NCBI RefSeq assembly: GCF_036226765.1
Contig: NZ_CP109017.1
Coordinates: 3,854,501-3,918,500, forward strand
DNA from: Streptomyces sp. NBC_00670
GTDB lineage: Bacteria; Actinomycetota; Actinomycetes; Streptomycetales; Streptomycetaceae
DNA: 64,000 nt
Reading direction: 5' to 3'
The notes under the pieces are model-generated. The model saw nothing but the letters and a program-made list of their open reading frames with translations, was not told the origin of the DNA and searched no databases. Made by a program: the position numbers and the translations under genes. This document shows, in pieces, positions 44,341 through 51,962 of the stretch. Within the stretch, counting starts at the first letter, position 1; the number at the start of each line of letters is the position of its first letter.

Positions 44341-44393
44341 CTTGCATTGATGTCTGTCAATGCAAGATTGCGCGCTGGATCGAAGGGTGTCAA
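44341..44393. promoter_or_regulatory. ArsR operator and promoter of the arsI/cadI-like gene
   Basis: CTTGCATTGA-tgtctg-TCAATGCAAG (44341-44366) is a perfect 10-bp inverted repeat. The minus-strand promoter -35 TTGACA (44388-44393), 17-base spacer, -10 CAATCT (44365-44370) places the start site within the operator, consistent with repression. Confidence 0.7.
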
Positions 44394-44402
44394 CATAGAA
44401 GC

Positions 44403-44801
44403 ATGTCGAATCAAGCGCGGGTGGTGCTCGGCCGGAGCGACGAAGCCCGAGCATGCTGCCCCGACCTGCTGACCACTCCCTTGGACGAGGGCCAGGCCGT
44501 CGAACTGGCGAAGGTGTTCAAGGCGCTGGGCGACCCGGTGCGACTGCGCCTGCTGTCGCTCATCGCCTCACGACCGGGAGGAGAGGTCTGCGTCTGCGAC
44601 CTGACCCCGGCCTTCGACCTCTCCCAGCCGACGATCTCCCACCACCTGAAACTGCTGCGGCAGGCGGGCCTGATCGACTGCGAGCGGCGTGGCACCTGGG
44701 TCTACTACTGGCTCGTCCCGGAGACGACCGACCACCTCGCCGGCATCCTCACACGTCCGGCCGGTGCGTCACTGCCCGAGCATCCCGCGTCGGTGGGGTG
44801 A
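44403..44801 (+). CDS. arsR: ArsR-family metalloregulator
   Basis: 132 residues. The winged helix contains EVCVCDLTPAFDLSQPTISH (C63 and C65 in the ELCVCDL-type site of classic arsenic sensors), and an N-terminal C18-C19 pair could complete a thiol site. Binding As(III) or another soft metal should release DNA. It faces a perfect 26-nt operator and the ArsI/CadI-like gene. The ATG lacks a strong ribosome site. Confidence 0.88.
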   Translation: MSNQARVVLGRSDEARACCPDLLTTPLDEGQAVELAKVFKALGDPVRLRLLSLIASRPGGEVCVCDLTPAFDLSQPTISHHLKLLRQAGLIDCERRGTWVYYWLVPETTDHLAGILTRPAGASLPEHPASVG

Positions 44802-44821
44802 GGAGCGGCGTGCAGGGGCGT

Positions 44822-44841
44822 CCGCCCGCATTCATGGGCGG
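44822..44841 (+). terminator. Hairpin after arsR
   Basis: CCGCCC and GGGCGG enclose an 8-nt loop, 20 bases beyond the arsR stop. The rest of 44842-45065 holds no gene I can support. Confidence 0.4.
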
Positions 44842-45065
44842 CGGATGACCGGTCCGGAGGCACCTTCGCGCCTCTCCTGAACGGCCGCGAAAGGGGCCTG
44901 CCCCGGTGAGAGAGAACACGGAGGCAGGCGCTCGTCGCCGTCGCCGTTGGCTCACCGCGGTCCCCCGTCCCACGGCGGCCACTGCGAGGCCCGACTCACC
45001 GGGTAACGTGGCGATCTTCGGTCGGCGGAAGCCGTACGGAGTCCTCGAAGGCCGGTACGTCGACC

Positions 45066-45833
45066 ATGCCTCTGACCGACCATCCCGCACGCCGCCGCCT
45101 CGGCGCCGCCCTGGACAACCTCTCCGTCACCTTCCGCGGCATGACGGCACATCCGGACGAGTACAACTGCGACTGCCACTGGGGAAGCGCGGAGGAACTC
45201 GCCCTTCTGAGGACGCCGGACGTGGAACTGGACCCGGACCTCCTGGGCCGGACCTGGCAGGCCATCGACTGGACTGATCACGCGGCCGTGCTGCGCCGCA
45301 TCCTGCCGCAGTTCGCCAGGGCCCTGGTCGCCGGCCAGGTGGAGCCCCTGTTCGGACTGGAGGAGGCGGGATGCTCCTTCGCCCGCGGCCGCTGGCAGCG
45401 GTGGCCCGACGAGCACGCCGCCCCGGTACGCGAGTTCCTGCACGCCTGGTGGGTCCAGAGCCTCACCGATCCGGATGCGGCCGTCCCGGCGCACCAGGTC
45501 TTCGCGATGTGCGCCGAGGCATCCGGAACGCCCGGCCCCTGGCTTGCCGACTGGGAGAAACAGACCGGCCACCTCAGCGACCAGCGCCTCACCGAGGCGG
45601 TCGCCGAATGGGAGTACGAGCTCCTGGGAGACAACCTGCCGTGGGAGGGCGGCTGGTACGAGCACGACGAGGAGAGGATGCGCGCCGAACTGGTCGCCTG
45701 GCTCCTCGACCACGCCGCGGTGCGGCTCCCTGAGTCGGGCGCCTCGGCAGACCTGCGGCACCGGATACGGCTGCTCGGCCTCACCGGCGAGGCCCGCTGG
45801 ACGGACCCGCACTGGCCCGGCCACCGCTACTGA
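45066..45833 (+). CDS. Hypothetical protein with a CDCH motif
   Basis: 255 residues, soluble, acidic and Trp-rich. EYNCDCHWGSAEELALL near residue 33 has a possible metal-binding Cys-x-Cys-His. The remainder is helical (LRRILPQFARALVAGQVEPL, RELVAWLL-like segments). No family was recognised. The ATG at 45066 has only a distant GAAGG; a start at the later ATG (MTAHPDEY) cannot be excluded. It lies between arsR and a likely arsC remnant but shows no arsenic-related feature of its own. Confidence 0.6.
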   Translation: MPLTDHPARRRLGAALDNLSVTFRGMTAHPDEYNCDCHWGSAEELALLRTPDVELDPDLLGRTWQAIDWTDHAAVLRRILPQFARALVAGQVEPLFGLEEAGCSFARGRWQRWPDEHAAPVREFLHAWWVQSLTDPDAAVPAHQVFAMCAEASGTPGPWLADWEKQTGHLSDQRLTEAVAEWEYELLGDNLPWEGGWYEHDEERMRAELVAWLLDHAAVRLPESGASADLRHRIRLLGLTGEARWTDPHWPGHRY

Positions 45834-45938
45834 CAACCGGCGAAAGTGGAGGACATCGGACTGCTCACCGCCGAGCATCCACGCCTGAGCGCCGAAGAGG
45901 TCTGAGCCGCGACGCCTTGCGGAAGCGGTGCGCGCGCG

Positions 45939-46010
45939 GTGCGCCCGATCCGCGACGAGATCGAGAAGCACATCCGCGGCCTGCTCGGCGAACTCGCCCC
46001 ACGTCCGGGC
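45939..46010 (+). pseudogene. Probable 3' remnant of an arsC-like arsenate reductase gene
   Basis: The only readable part is VRPIRDEIEKHIRGLLGEL, which resembles the extreme C-terminus of thioredoxin-type actinomycete ArsC and low-molecular-weight phosphatases. No catalytic P-loop or start is present upstream, and the frame runs on without the expected stop. The nearby arsR/arsI pair supports the reading. Identification from so short a tail is tentative. Confidence 0.35.
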
Positions 46011-46027
46011 GGATCCGCGTTCCCCGA

Positions 46028-46387
46028 TCAGCCGCCGGCGGGCCGCCAGGCGGCTTCGGCGGCCTGGGCGGTGGGGTGGGTGGGGAAGACCTGCTCCAGA
46101 CCGACGATGCGGAAGATACGGCCCACACGGTCGGGGACCGCGGCCAGGGCGATGCTCGCACCGGCGGCCAAGGCGTGGTTGCGGGCGGCGATGAGCACGG
46201 TGATGCCACTGGAGTCGCAGAAGGAGAGGCTGCCGAGGTCGAGGACGAGCTGCTGACCGGGGCGCAGGCCGAGGCCGGGCAGGGCGGCGCGGACCTGGCC
46301 GGCGGTGTCGTAGTCGAGGTCTCCGGCGATCTCGACGACCGGCCCGGCGGTGGTGGTGCGGGTGTGGAGGGTCAGGTGCTTGGTCAC
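46028..46387 (-). CDS. STAS-domain anti-sigma factor antagonist (RsbV-like)
   Basis: 119 residues. The STAS fold is clear: VVEIAGDLDYDTAGQVRAAL, LVLDLGSLSFCDSSGITVL with the phosphorylatable serine in DSSG (S59 or S60). Dephosphorylated antagonists bind an RsbW-type kinase and free the sigma factor. The GTG overlaps the phosphatase stop by 4 bases. It is the last gene of the rsbQ-rsbP-rsbV-like operon; no RsbW or sigma factor adjoins it. Confidence 0.85.
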   Translation of the reverse strand: MTKHLTLHTRTTTAGPVVEIAGDLDYDTAGQVRAALPGLGLRPGQQLVLDLGSLSFCDSSGITVLIAARNHALAAGASIALAAVPDRVGRIFRIVGLEQVFPTHPTAQAAEAAWRPAGG

Positions 46388-47646
46388 TGCTGCTCTCCAC
46401 TGGGAGGTCGTGGCGCGTGGACGGCGAGGACGGCGGTGTCGTCGTCCACGCCGGTACCGAAGGTGTCGAGCAGGTCCCGGACCGCGCTGACGGTGCGGGA
46501 GGCGGTGGTGGGGGCAAGGGCGCGGCCGAAGTCGAGGAGGGCGTCGTCGCCGTAGCGGTCCTCGCTTCCCGCGGTGGCGTTGGTGTGCGCCTCGGTCAGT
46601 CCGTCGGTGTGCAGGAGCAGGGTGTCGCCGGGCGCCAGGTGGACGGTGGTGGTGGCGATGTGGGCGTCGGGCAGGACGCCGATGAGCTGTCCGCCCGGGG
46701 TGGGCAGGAAGTCGGCGGTGCCGTCGGCGCGCATCAGCAGGGCGGGTGGGTGCCCGCCGCTGGCCAGGGTGATCCGGAAACCACCCCGGTCGGGAGTGAG
46801 CAGACCGAAGACGACGGTGCAGAAGCGGGGGTCGGCGCCGTTGTACTCGTGGTTCAGGACCGTGTTGAGGTTGCCGAGGACCGCGACCGGGTCGGGGTCG
46901 TACACGGCGGCGGCGCGCAGGGTGTAGCGGGCCAGGGAGGTGATGGCCGCGGCCGCGGCGCCCTTGCCGCACACGTCGCCGAGGAAGAGACCCCAGGTGC
47001 CGGCATCGAGGGGGAAGAGGTCGTAGAAGTCGCCGCCGACCTTGTCCGTGGAGGCGATGTGGTAGTGGGCCGCCACGTCCAGGCCGGGGACGTCGACCAG
47101 GGCGGGCGGCAGGAGGGTTTCCTGAAGGGTGGTGGCCAGGGTCTGGAGACGGTCGCGCTCGCGGTCCGCTTCCCGGCGGGCGCGCAGCAGTTCGGCCTCG
47201 TAGGCCCGGCGGTCGCGGGCGTCGAAGACGGTGGTGCGGATCAGCAACGGCTGCCCGTCGCTGCCCGTTTTCACCGTCGAGGTGATCAGGACGGGCAGGC
47301 GGGTGCCGTCGGCGGCCTTGAGCTCCAGGGCGATTCCGTTGACTTCGCCCTGCATCCTGAGCAGGGGGGCGAAGTGGGTCTCGTGGTAGAGCCGGCCACC
47401 GACGGTGAGCAGGTCGGAGAAGTGCTTGCGGCCGACCAGGTCCTCGCGTCGGTGGCCGAGCCAGTCCAGCAGGGTGGCGTTGATCTTCGCGATCCGGCCG
47501 TCGAGCTGGGTGGACAGATAGCCGCAGGGCGCGTGCTCGTACAGATCCTCGGCACTGTCCTCCAGCAGCGCGGAGAACTGCGCCTGCTCATCCGCCGGCT
47601 CGTCACCCCGGCAGGGGCCGTCCTCTCCGTCGTCGGTCTTGGACAT
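46384..47646 (-). CDS. PAS-PP2C phosphatase (RsbP-like)
   Basis: 420 residues. A PAS domain (about 30-150: YEHAPCGYLSTQLDG, WLGHRREDLVGRKHFSDLL) is followed by a coiled coil (YEAELLRARREADRERDRL) and an RsbU-type PP2C domain with GGDFYDLFPL, GDVCGKGAAAAA, TDGLTEAH and GVDDDTAVLAV. It should dephosphorylate an RsbV-type antagonist, here the next gene. ATG 47646 and GTG 47649 both fit GGGAG; both overlap the hydrolase stop. PAS plus an upstream RsbQ-like hydrolase is the energy-stress arrangement of Bacillus. Confidence 0.85.
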   Translation of the reverse strand: MSKTDDGEDGPCRGDEPADEQAQFSALLEDSAEDLYEHAPCGYLSTQLDGRIAKINATLLDWLGHRREDLVGRKHFSDLLTVGGRLYHETHFAPLLRMQGEVNGIALELKAADGTRLPVLITSTVKTGSDGQPLLIRTTVFDARDRRAYEAELLRARREADRERDRLQTLATTLQETLLPPALVDVPGLDVAAHYHIASTDKVGGDFYDLFPLDAGTWGLFLGDVCGKGAAAAAITSLARYTLRAAAVYDPDPVAVLGNLNTVLNHEYNGADPRFCTVVFGLLTPDRGGFRITLASGGHPPALLMRADGTADFLPTPGGQLIGVLPDAHIATTTVHLAPGDTLLLHTDGLTEAHTNATAGSEDRYGDDALLDFGRALAPTTASRTVSAVRDLLDTFGTGVDDDTAVLAVHAPRPPSGEQQ

Positions 47647-48464
47647 CACCGGGCGGCTCCCGCGAAGTCGGCGATGGCGGCGGCGGTCTCCTCGGGCGCG
47701 GCGAGCTGGGGGCAGTGTCCCGTGGCGTTCAGCGTCACCAGCCGGCTCCCCGGAATCCGCGCATGCACGAACGCGCCCACCTCCGGCGGGGCGATCGCGT
47801 CGCTGGAGCACTGCGCCACGAGCGTCGGCACCCTCACCTCCGCCAGGTCGGCGCGGTTGTCGGACAGGAACGTCACCCGGGCGAAGACCCGCGCGATCTC
47901 CGGGTCGGTGCGGCAGAAACTGTTGGTCAGCTCCTCACCCAGCTCCGGCCGCTCCGGATTGCCCATGATCACCGGGGCCATGGCACCCGACCAGCCGAGA
48001 TAGTTCGCCTCCAGCGACTCCAGCAGCTCCTCGATGTCCCCCGCGCTGAACCCTCCCCGGTAACCGGTCTCCGGGTCGTCGACGAAACACGGCGAGGGGG
48101 CGAGCAGGACCAGCCCGGCGAACGCCTCGGGCTCCCGCACGGCGGCCAGCACGCCCATCATCGCGCTCACCGAGTGCCCCACGAACGTCACGGGGCCGAG
48201 CGCCAGCTCCCGGCACAGTTCCAGCACGTCGTCGGCGTATCCGTCGAGCGTCGAATAGCGCTCCCGGCTCCACGCCGACAGGTCCGAGCGCCCCGCGCCC
48301 ACGTGATCGAAGAGCACCACCGTGAAGTCGCGCTCCAGAGCCGGCACCACCAGCCGCCACATGTTCTGGTCACATCCGAACCCGTGCGCCAGCATCACCA
48401 CCGGCCCCCCGGAGCGCCCGGTCACCGTCACATGGTTCCTGCTCCGCACATCCATGCGGTCCAT
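47646..48464 (-). CDS. RsbQ-like alpha/beta hydrolase
   Basis: 272 residues. VMLAHGFGCDQNMWRLV is the oxyanion motif typical of RsbQ, the elbow is FVGHSVSAMMGV (S98), and LNATGHCPQL carries the histidine. In Bacillus subtilis RsbQ is needed by the PAS-PP2C phosphatase RsbP to relay energy stress, possibly by producing a ligand for the PAS domain; strigolactone receptors are relatives. The ATG at 48464 follows GGGAGG. Overlap with the phosphatase gene supports one operon. Confidence 0.8.
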   Translation of the reverse strand: MDRMDVRSRNHVTVTGRSGGPVVMLAHGFGCDQNMWRLVVPALERDFTVVLFDHVGAGRSDLSAWSRERYSTLDGYADDVLELCRELALGPVTFVGHSVSAMMGVLAAVREPEAFAGLVLLAPSPCFVDDPETGYRGGFSAGDIEELLESLEANYLGWSGAMAPVIMGNPERPELGEELTNSFCRTDPEIARVFARVTFLSDNRADLAEVRVPTLVAQCSSDAIAPPEVGAFVHARIPGSRLVTLNATGHCPQLAAPEETAAAIADFAGAAR

Positions 48465-48731
48465 GCTCGCAGACACCTCCCGGGCGGACATTCCCAGCCA
48501 GCAGCGTGAGGGCCGGGCGCCCTCCCCGACACGGCGTCGAGACGACGGAACCGGCAGTCGGGGGTCGGACCCCGGAACCCTCAGCCGGCCGAGGAAGAGC
48601 CGGGACAGTTCACGTGCGTCGCACGGAGCGCCCTGGCCCGCATCGACGCCTCTGGTGCAGTTGTGGTGCGCAGCCCACCCGCCGGTCCACGCAACAAAGA
48701 ACCCCCGGGCCTCTGGCCTGGGGGTTTCGTG
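48465..48731. other. Upstream region of the rsbQ operon and left flank of the integrative element
   Basis: No gene is supported here. It contains the dyad GGGGTC-g-GACCCC (48561-48573) in the presumed rsbQ promoter region. At 48700-48727 is a CCCCCGGGCC/GGCCTGGGGG hairpin with a U-rich minus-strand tail, a duplicate of the tRNA-Gly terminator at the other end of the element. Confidence 0.5.
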
Positions 48732-48779
48732 TGGAGCGAGTGACGAGAATCGAACTCGCGCTCTCAGCTTGGGAAGCTG
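48732..48779. other. Left attachment site (partial tRNA-Gly copy)
   Basis: It covers the anticodon stem-loop to the CCA end of tRNA-Gly; position 48739 differs from the intact gene (A for G, acceptor stem). Sequence beyond 48779 is unrelated to a tRNA, so this is an att site and not a functional tRNA. Confidence 0.85.
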
Positions 48780-48988
48780 CGATCACTTGCGGCCGGTTCG
48801 GCGGCTGACCTGGGGGAACGTCTGAGTCATGGGCTGGTCGCGCCTGGTCGCTTTCCTCGTGGCTCCCCGCTGTTCCCCGCTCGATCTGGTGCGCTTGTGG
48901 TGCGGCCATGCTGCGCACACCACGGCCGCAACCTTCTGATCCGTAACTCTAGAGAGTTCGGTTGTTGGAGGTCATACAGGCTGCCGTG

Positions 48989-50398
48989 GATGGCGTCCCG
49001 CTGTGTGGTGTAGGGGATCTCCGCGGCTGAGTGCGCGGGTTCTGCTCCCTTGGTTGCACCGTCTGCCGGTGACTGCTCCCTGCTCAACTGGCAGGCCACC
49101 GTGCAACTCTCCAGAGTGAACGGGCAGTTCGACCCCAGGGGGTGCACGGTGGCCTTGTCCCAGCATGACCTACTTCGCCTGCTTGAGTCACTACGTTCGG
49201 CCGATGGTCTTGAACTCGTCCGCGAGGTCGCCGAAAGGCTGTTGCAGGAACTGATCGAGGCCGAGGCCACCACAAAGATCGGCGCCGAGTGGGGCGAACA
49301 CACCAAAACCCGCACCACCTGGCGCAACGGACACCGCGAGAAGACAGTGACCACACAAGCCGGCGACCTGGAACTCGCCATACCGAAACTACGGGTCGGA
49401 AGCTTCTTCCCCAGCCTCCTCGAACGCCGCCGGCGCATCGACCAAGCCCTCTACGCGGTCATCATGGAGGCATACGTCCACGGCGTCTCCCCCCGCTCCG
49501 TCGACGACCTCGTCAAAGCCCTCGGCTCCGACACCGGGATATCGAAAAGTGAGGTCTCCCGAATCTGCGCGGACCTCGACGAACAGCTCGATGCCTTCCG
49601 CACCCGGCCGCTGGACCACATCCGGTTCCCCTACCTGTTCCTCGACGCCACCTACGTCAAAGCCCGCGCCGACCACCGCATCGTCTCCCAGGCCATCGTC
49701 ATCGCCACCGGCGTTACCCAGGACGGCGGCCGCGAAGTCGTCGGCGTCATGGTCGGCGACAGCGAGACCGAAGCCTTCTGGACCCAGTTCCTGCGCCACC
49801 TGCGCAAACGCGGCCTGACCGGCGTCCGCCTGGTCATCTCCGACAGCCACAGCGGCCTGGTCAAAGCGATCCGCAAGGTCATGCTCGGCGCCGCCTGGCA
49901 GCGCTGCCGGGTCCACTTCGTCCGCAACGTCTTCGCCGTGATCCCGAAAGGCTCGGCGGAGATGGTCGCCGCAACGATCCGCACCGTCTTCGCCCAGCCC
50001 ACCGCGGACGCCGTCCGCACCCAACTCGACACCGTCGCCGACATGCTCGGCCGACAGTTCCCCAAGGTCAGAGACATGCTGCTGGACGCCAAGGAAGATC
50101 TGACCGCGTTCGCGGACTTCCCCCACCAGCACTGGAAGAAGATCCAGTCCACGAACCCGCTGGAGCGGCTGAACCGCGAGATCAAACGCCGCACCGACGT
50201 CGTCCAGGTCTTCCCGAACCCGCCCGCCGTCCTCCGCCTCGCGACCGCGGTCCTCGCCGAACTCCACGACGAATGGATCACCTTCCCCCGCCGCTACCTC
50301 TCCAACGAAAGCATGGACGCCCTCTACCCCGACGACACGATCCTCCTACCCACCACGTCAGAGGACTGATCGCCTACACCACGACGCGGGACGCGACC
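48989..50398 (+). mobile_element. IS256-family insertion sequence, 1410 bp
   Basis: 32-bp terminal inverted repeats match at 25 positions (left GATGGCGTCCCGCTGTGTGG, right end the complement of GGTCGCGTCCCGCGTCGTGG). The element is flanked by an exact 8-bp target duplication, CTGCCGTG, at 48981-48988 and 50399-50406. The single gene encodes a mutator-type transposase. The intact duplication and open frame suggest recent insertion. Confidence 0.9.
49149..50369 (+). CDS. IS256-family (Mutator-type) transposase
   Basis: 406 residues, full length for the family. The catalytic triad is visible: first Asp in YLFLDATYVKAR, second Asp in LVISDSHSGLVKAI, Glu in TNPLERLNREIKRRT. The N-terminal ELIEAEATTKIGAEWGEHTK is also conserved. 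The GTG at 49149 matches the usual start (VALSQHDLLRLLE); a longer frame runs toward the left repeat. No frameshift is seen, so it may be active. Confidence 0.92.
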   Translation: MALSQHDLLRLLESLRSADGLELVREVAERLLQELIEAEATTKIGAEWGEHTKTRTTWRNGHREKTVTTQAGDLELAIPKLRVGSFFPSLLERRRRIDQALYAVIMEAYVHGVSPRSVDDLVKALGSDTGISKSEVSRICADLDEQLDAFRTRPLDHIRFPYLFLDATYVKARADHRIVSQAIVIATGVTQDGGREVVGVMVGDSETEAFWTQFLRHLRKRGLTGVRLVISDSHSGLVKAIRKVMLGAAWQRCRVHFVRNVFAVIPKGSAEMVAATIRTVFAQPTADAVRTQLDTVADMLGRQFPKVRDMLLDAKEDLTAFADFPHQHWKKIQSTNPLERLNREIKRRTDVVQVFPNPPAVLRLATAVLAELHDEWITFPRRYLSNESMDALYPDDTILLPTTSED

Positions 50399-50559
50399 CT
50401 GCCGTGAGAGCTATGTGGTCCGATGCCGAGCGCTACCGGTTGCTGTACTTCGTTGTTGTATGTCTGCCTGTGGCGTGATAGTCGAGTGCGAAGGCTGAGG
50501 CTGGCTGTGGGATGTGACCGCTGTCAGCCTCTACGCTTTCGCGTACCTGGTGGGAGCTG

Positions 50560-51438
50560 TCACCCGTACGTAGGGAAGTCATTGCCCAGGATGATCCGCC
50601 AAAGACGGATGGCTTCACGGTGGTCGCCTCGGTTCTCAGCGGCCAATGCCAGGTCTGCTCTGTCCCGGGCACTCTTGAGACTGTCATTTACGGCGTCCCT
50701 GCTCGCCCAGTTCAAGTAGGCGGAAAGGTCGCCGCTAAATCCGGCGGGATCTTGCACGGAGAGATTATGAAGGTTGTAGTCGAAGAACAATCGCAATGCT
50801 GTCCTTGAGTTATTTCCCAAGGTTCCGTACGTCCGCGCGACCAGCATCTCAAGATGGAAGGACGCAAGACGCGAGCTGTGCGCCTTGTTCCACTTCTTGG
50901 CAAACCGGATGATCTTCTTTAGGTCGCCATCCAAGGTGTTGTTGCGATCGTTGAGGTATGTCTCGTGTTTGTTGGGATTGGTGGTCAACCAGTTACCCGC
51001 ACCATCAGGGATGCCGTAATCGCCACTCGTGTATTTTTCAACCGGTGCCACATCCACGCTCAGACCGTCGGAATAAAAGAACCGCACAGCCTGGCCACGA
51101 GCGCCAATCTTACGTACGGGCGAGTTTTCGTTAAGAACCTTCCGCACTCGATACAGAAACTCAGAGGAGTTGTCCCGGTATCTTCGGTTCCACAATTCTT
51201 GGTCGACATGCAGATGTACCATGAGGTCAATGTCATCGACAGGGTTGCAGGCGGTGTTCCGCCCGAGCGAGCCGATGATCTTGTGAGACTGATAGCGGAT
51301 GTCGTTCCCGGCAGGAAACGCAGCCTTGATGACGTTCACGACGGCATCTCGGCGCCCGTAGACCTTGGTCCAGGTGACAGGTGAGGGCTTCACCTTGATG
51401 TCGAACTCGTTGAACGCGGCCACGGTAGTCGTTGCCAT
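50560..51438 (-). CDS. CD-NTase (SMODS nucleotidyltransferase) of a CBASS-like system
   Basis: 292 residues, the normal size of cGAS/DncV-like enzymes. The nucleotidyltransferase signature is intact: IIGSLGRNT (G56-S57), DDIDLMV (D69 and D71) and the third Asp in LSVDVAPV (D129). The C-terminal helical part has LKKIIRFAKKWNKAH and FHLEMLVARTYG. Such enzymes make cyclic di- or trinucleotides when phage is sensed, and the product triggers an effector. The ATG is 2 bases after the SLATT stop with GAGGGG upstream. Which nucleotide it makes cannot be read here. Confidence 0.88.
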   Translation of the reverse strand: MATTTVAAFNEFDIKVKPSPVTWTKVYGRRDAVVNVIKAAFPAGNDIRYQSHKIIGSLGRNTACNPVDDIDLMVHLHVDQELWNRRYRDNSSEFLYRVRKVLNENSPVRKIGARGQAVRFFYSDGLSVDVAPVEKYTSGDYGIPDGAGNWLTTNPNKHETYLNDRNNTLDGDLKKIIRFAKKWNKAHSSRLASFHLEMLVARTYGTLGNNSRTALRLFFDYNLHNLSVQDPAGFSGDLSAYLNWASRDAVNDSLKSARDRADLALAAENRGDHREAIRLWRIILGNDFPTYG

Positions 51439-51440
51439 TC

Positions 51441-51962
51441 CTACTGCCCCTCGTCCGCGGCGTAGCTCTGGCCACCGCCGCTGATGTTCTTGCTGGACTT
51501 CTTGTAGGCCAGGCGGCCCGGTGGGTCGGACGTCTTGTTGAGCTCGTCCCGAGTGCTGGTGAGATTGCGTAGCGTGTCTCGCGCGTCCTCGCGGTTCATG
51601 TCGGCCAGATCGATCGTGAGAAACTGCCGGGCGGCTGTCTGCAGCTGAAGGTAGGCGTTCGCCGACGCCTGTGCCTGTGTCATGCGACGCGAAGCGTTCA
51701 CGGTGGTCAGGGTGGCGCTGAACGCAGCCGAGATGAGAGCCAAAACCCCGGGCCATATGCCGAGGTCGCCGCCGAGGGCAGTTCCGCCAGAGATGGCGGC
51801 AAGCGCTGCTGCCGGGACGCCGAGCATTAGGTTGATGAGCCGCCACAACTTGGCCTGTTCGAACTGTCCTTGAGCACTCCACAATGCACTCTCGTGGATG
51901 CGGTCGGCTTCCTGTGCGATGGCTCGGTGCGACTCAGGGATGCCGTTGGGGATCAGTGACAC
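51441..51962 (-). CDS. SLATT-domain two-TM effector
   Basis: 173 residues. Two membrane helices (WRLINLMLGVPAAALAAISG and GVLALISAAFSATLTTV) are followed by a cytosolic helix (ANAYLQLQTAARQFLTIDLA) and a polar tail, the SLATT pattern (SMODS- and SLOG-associating 2TM effector). Known relatives are thought to open membrane pores when bound to a cyclic nucleotide, causing abortive infection. The GTG at 51962 has GAGG five bases upstream; the earlier GTG at 51968 lacks one. It forms a two-gene operon with the CD-NTase. Confidence 0.82.
   Translation of the reverse strand: MSLIPNGIPESHRAIAQEADRIHESALWSAQGQFEQAKLWRLINLMLGVPAAALAAISGGTALGGDLGIWPGVLALISAAFSATLTTVNASRRMTQAQASANAYLQLQTAARQFLTIDLADMNREDARDTLRNLTSTRDELNKTSDPPGRLAYKKSSKNISGGGQSYAADEGQ

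Noticed and set aside
48732..48779. A second tRNA-Gly gene
   Set aside because: Only the 3' half is present; the acceptor 5' strand and D arm are missing and one acceptor base is changed. It is an att-site copy.
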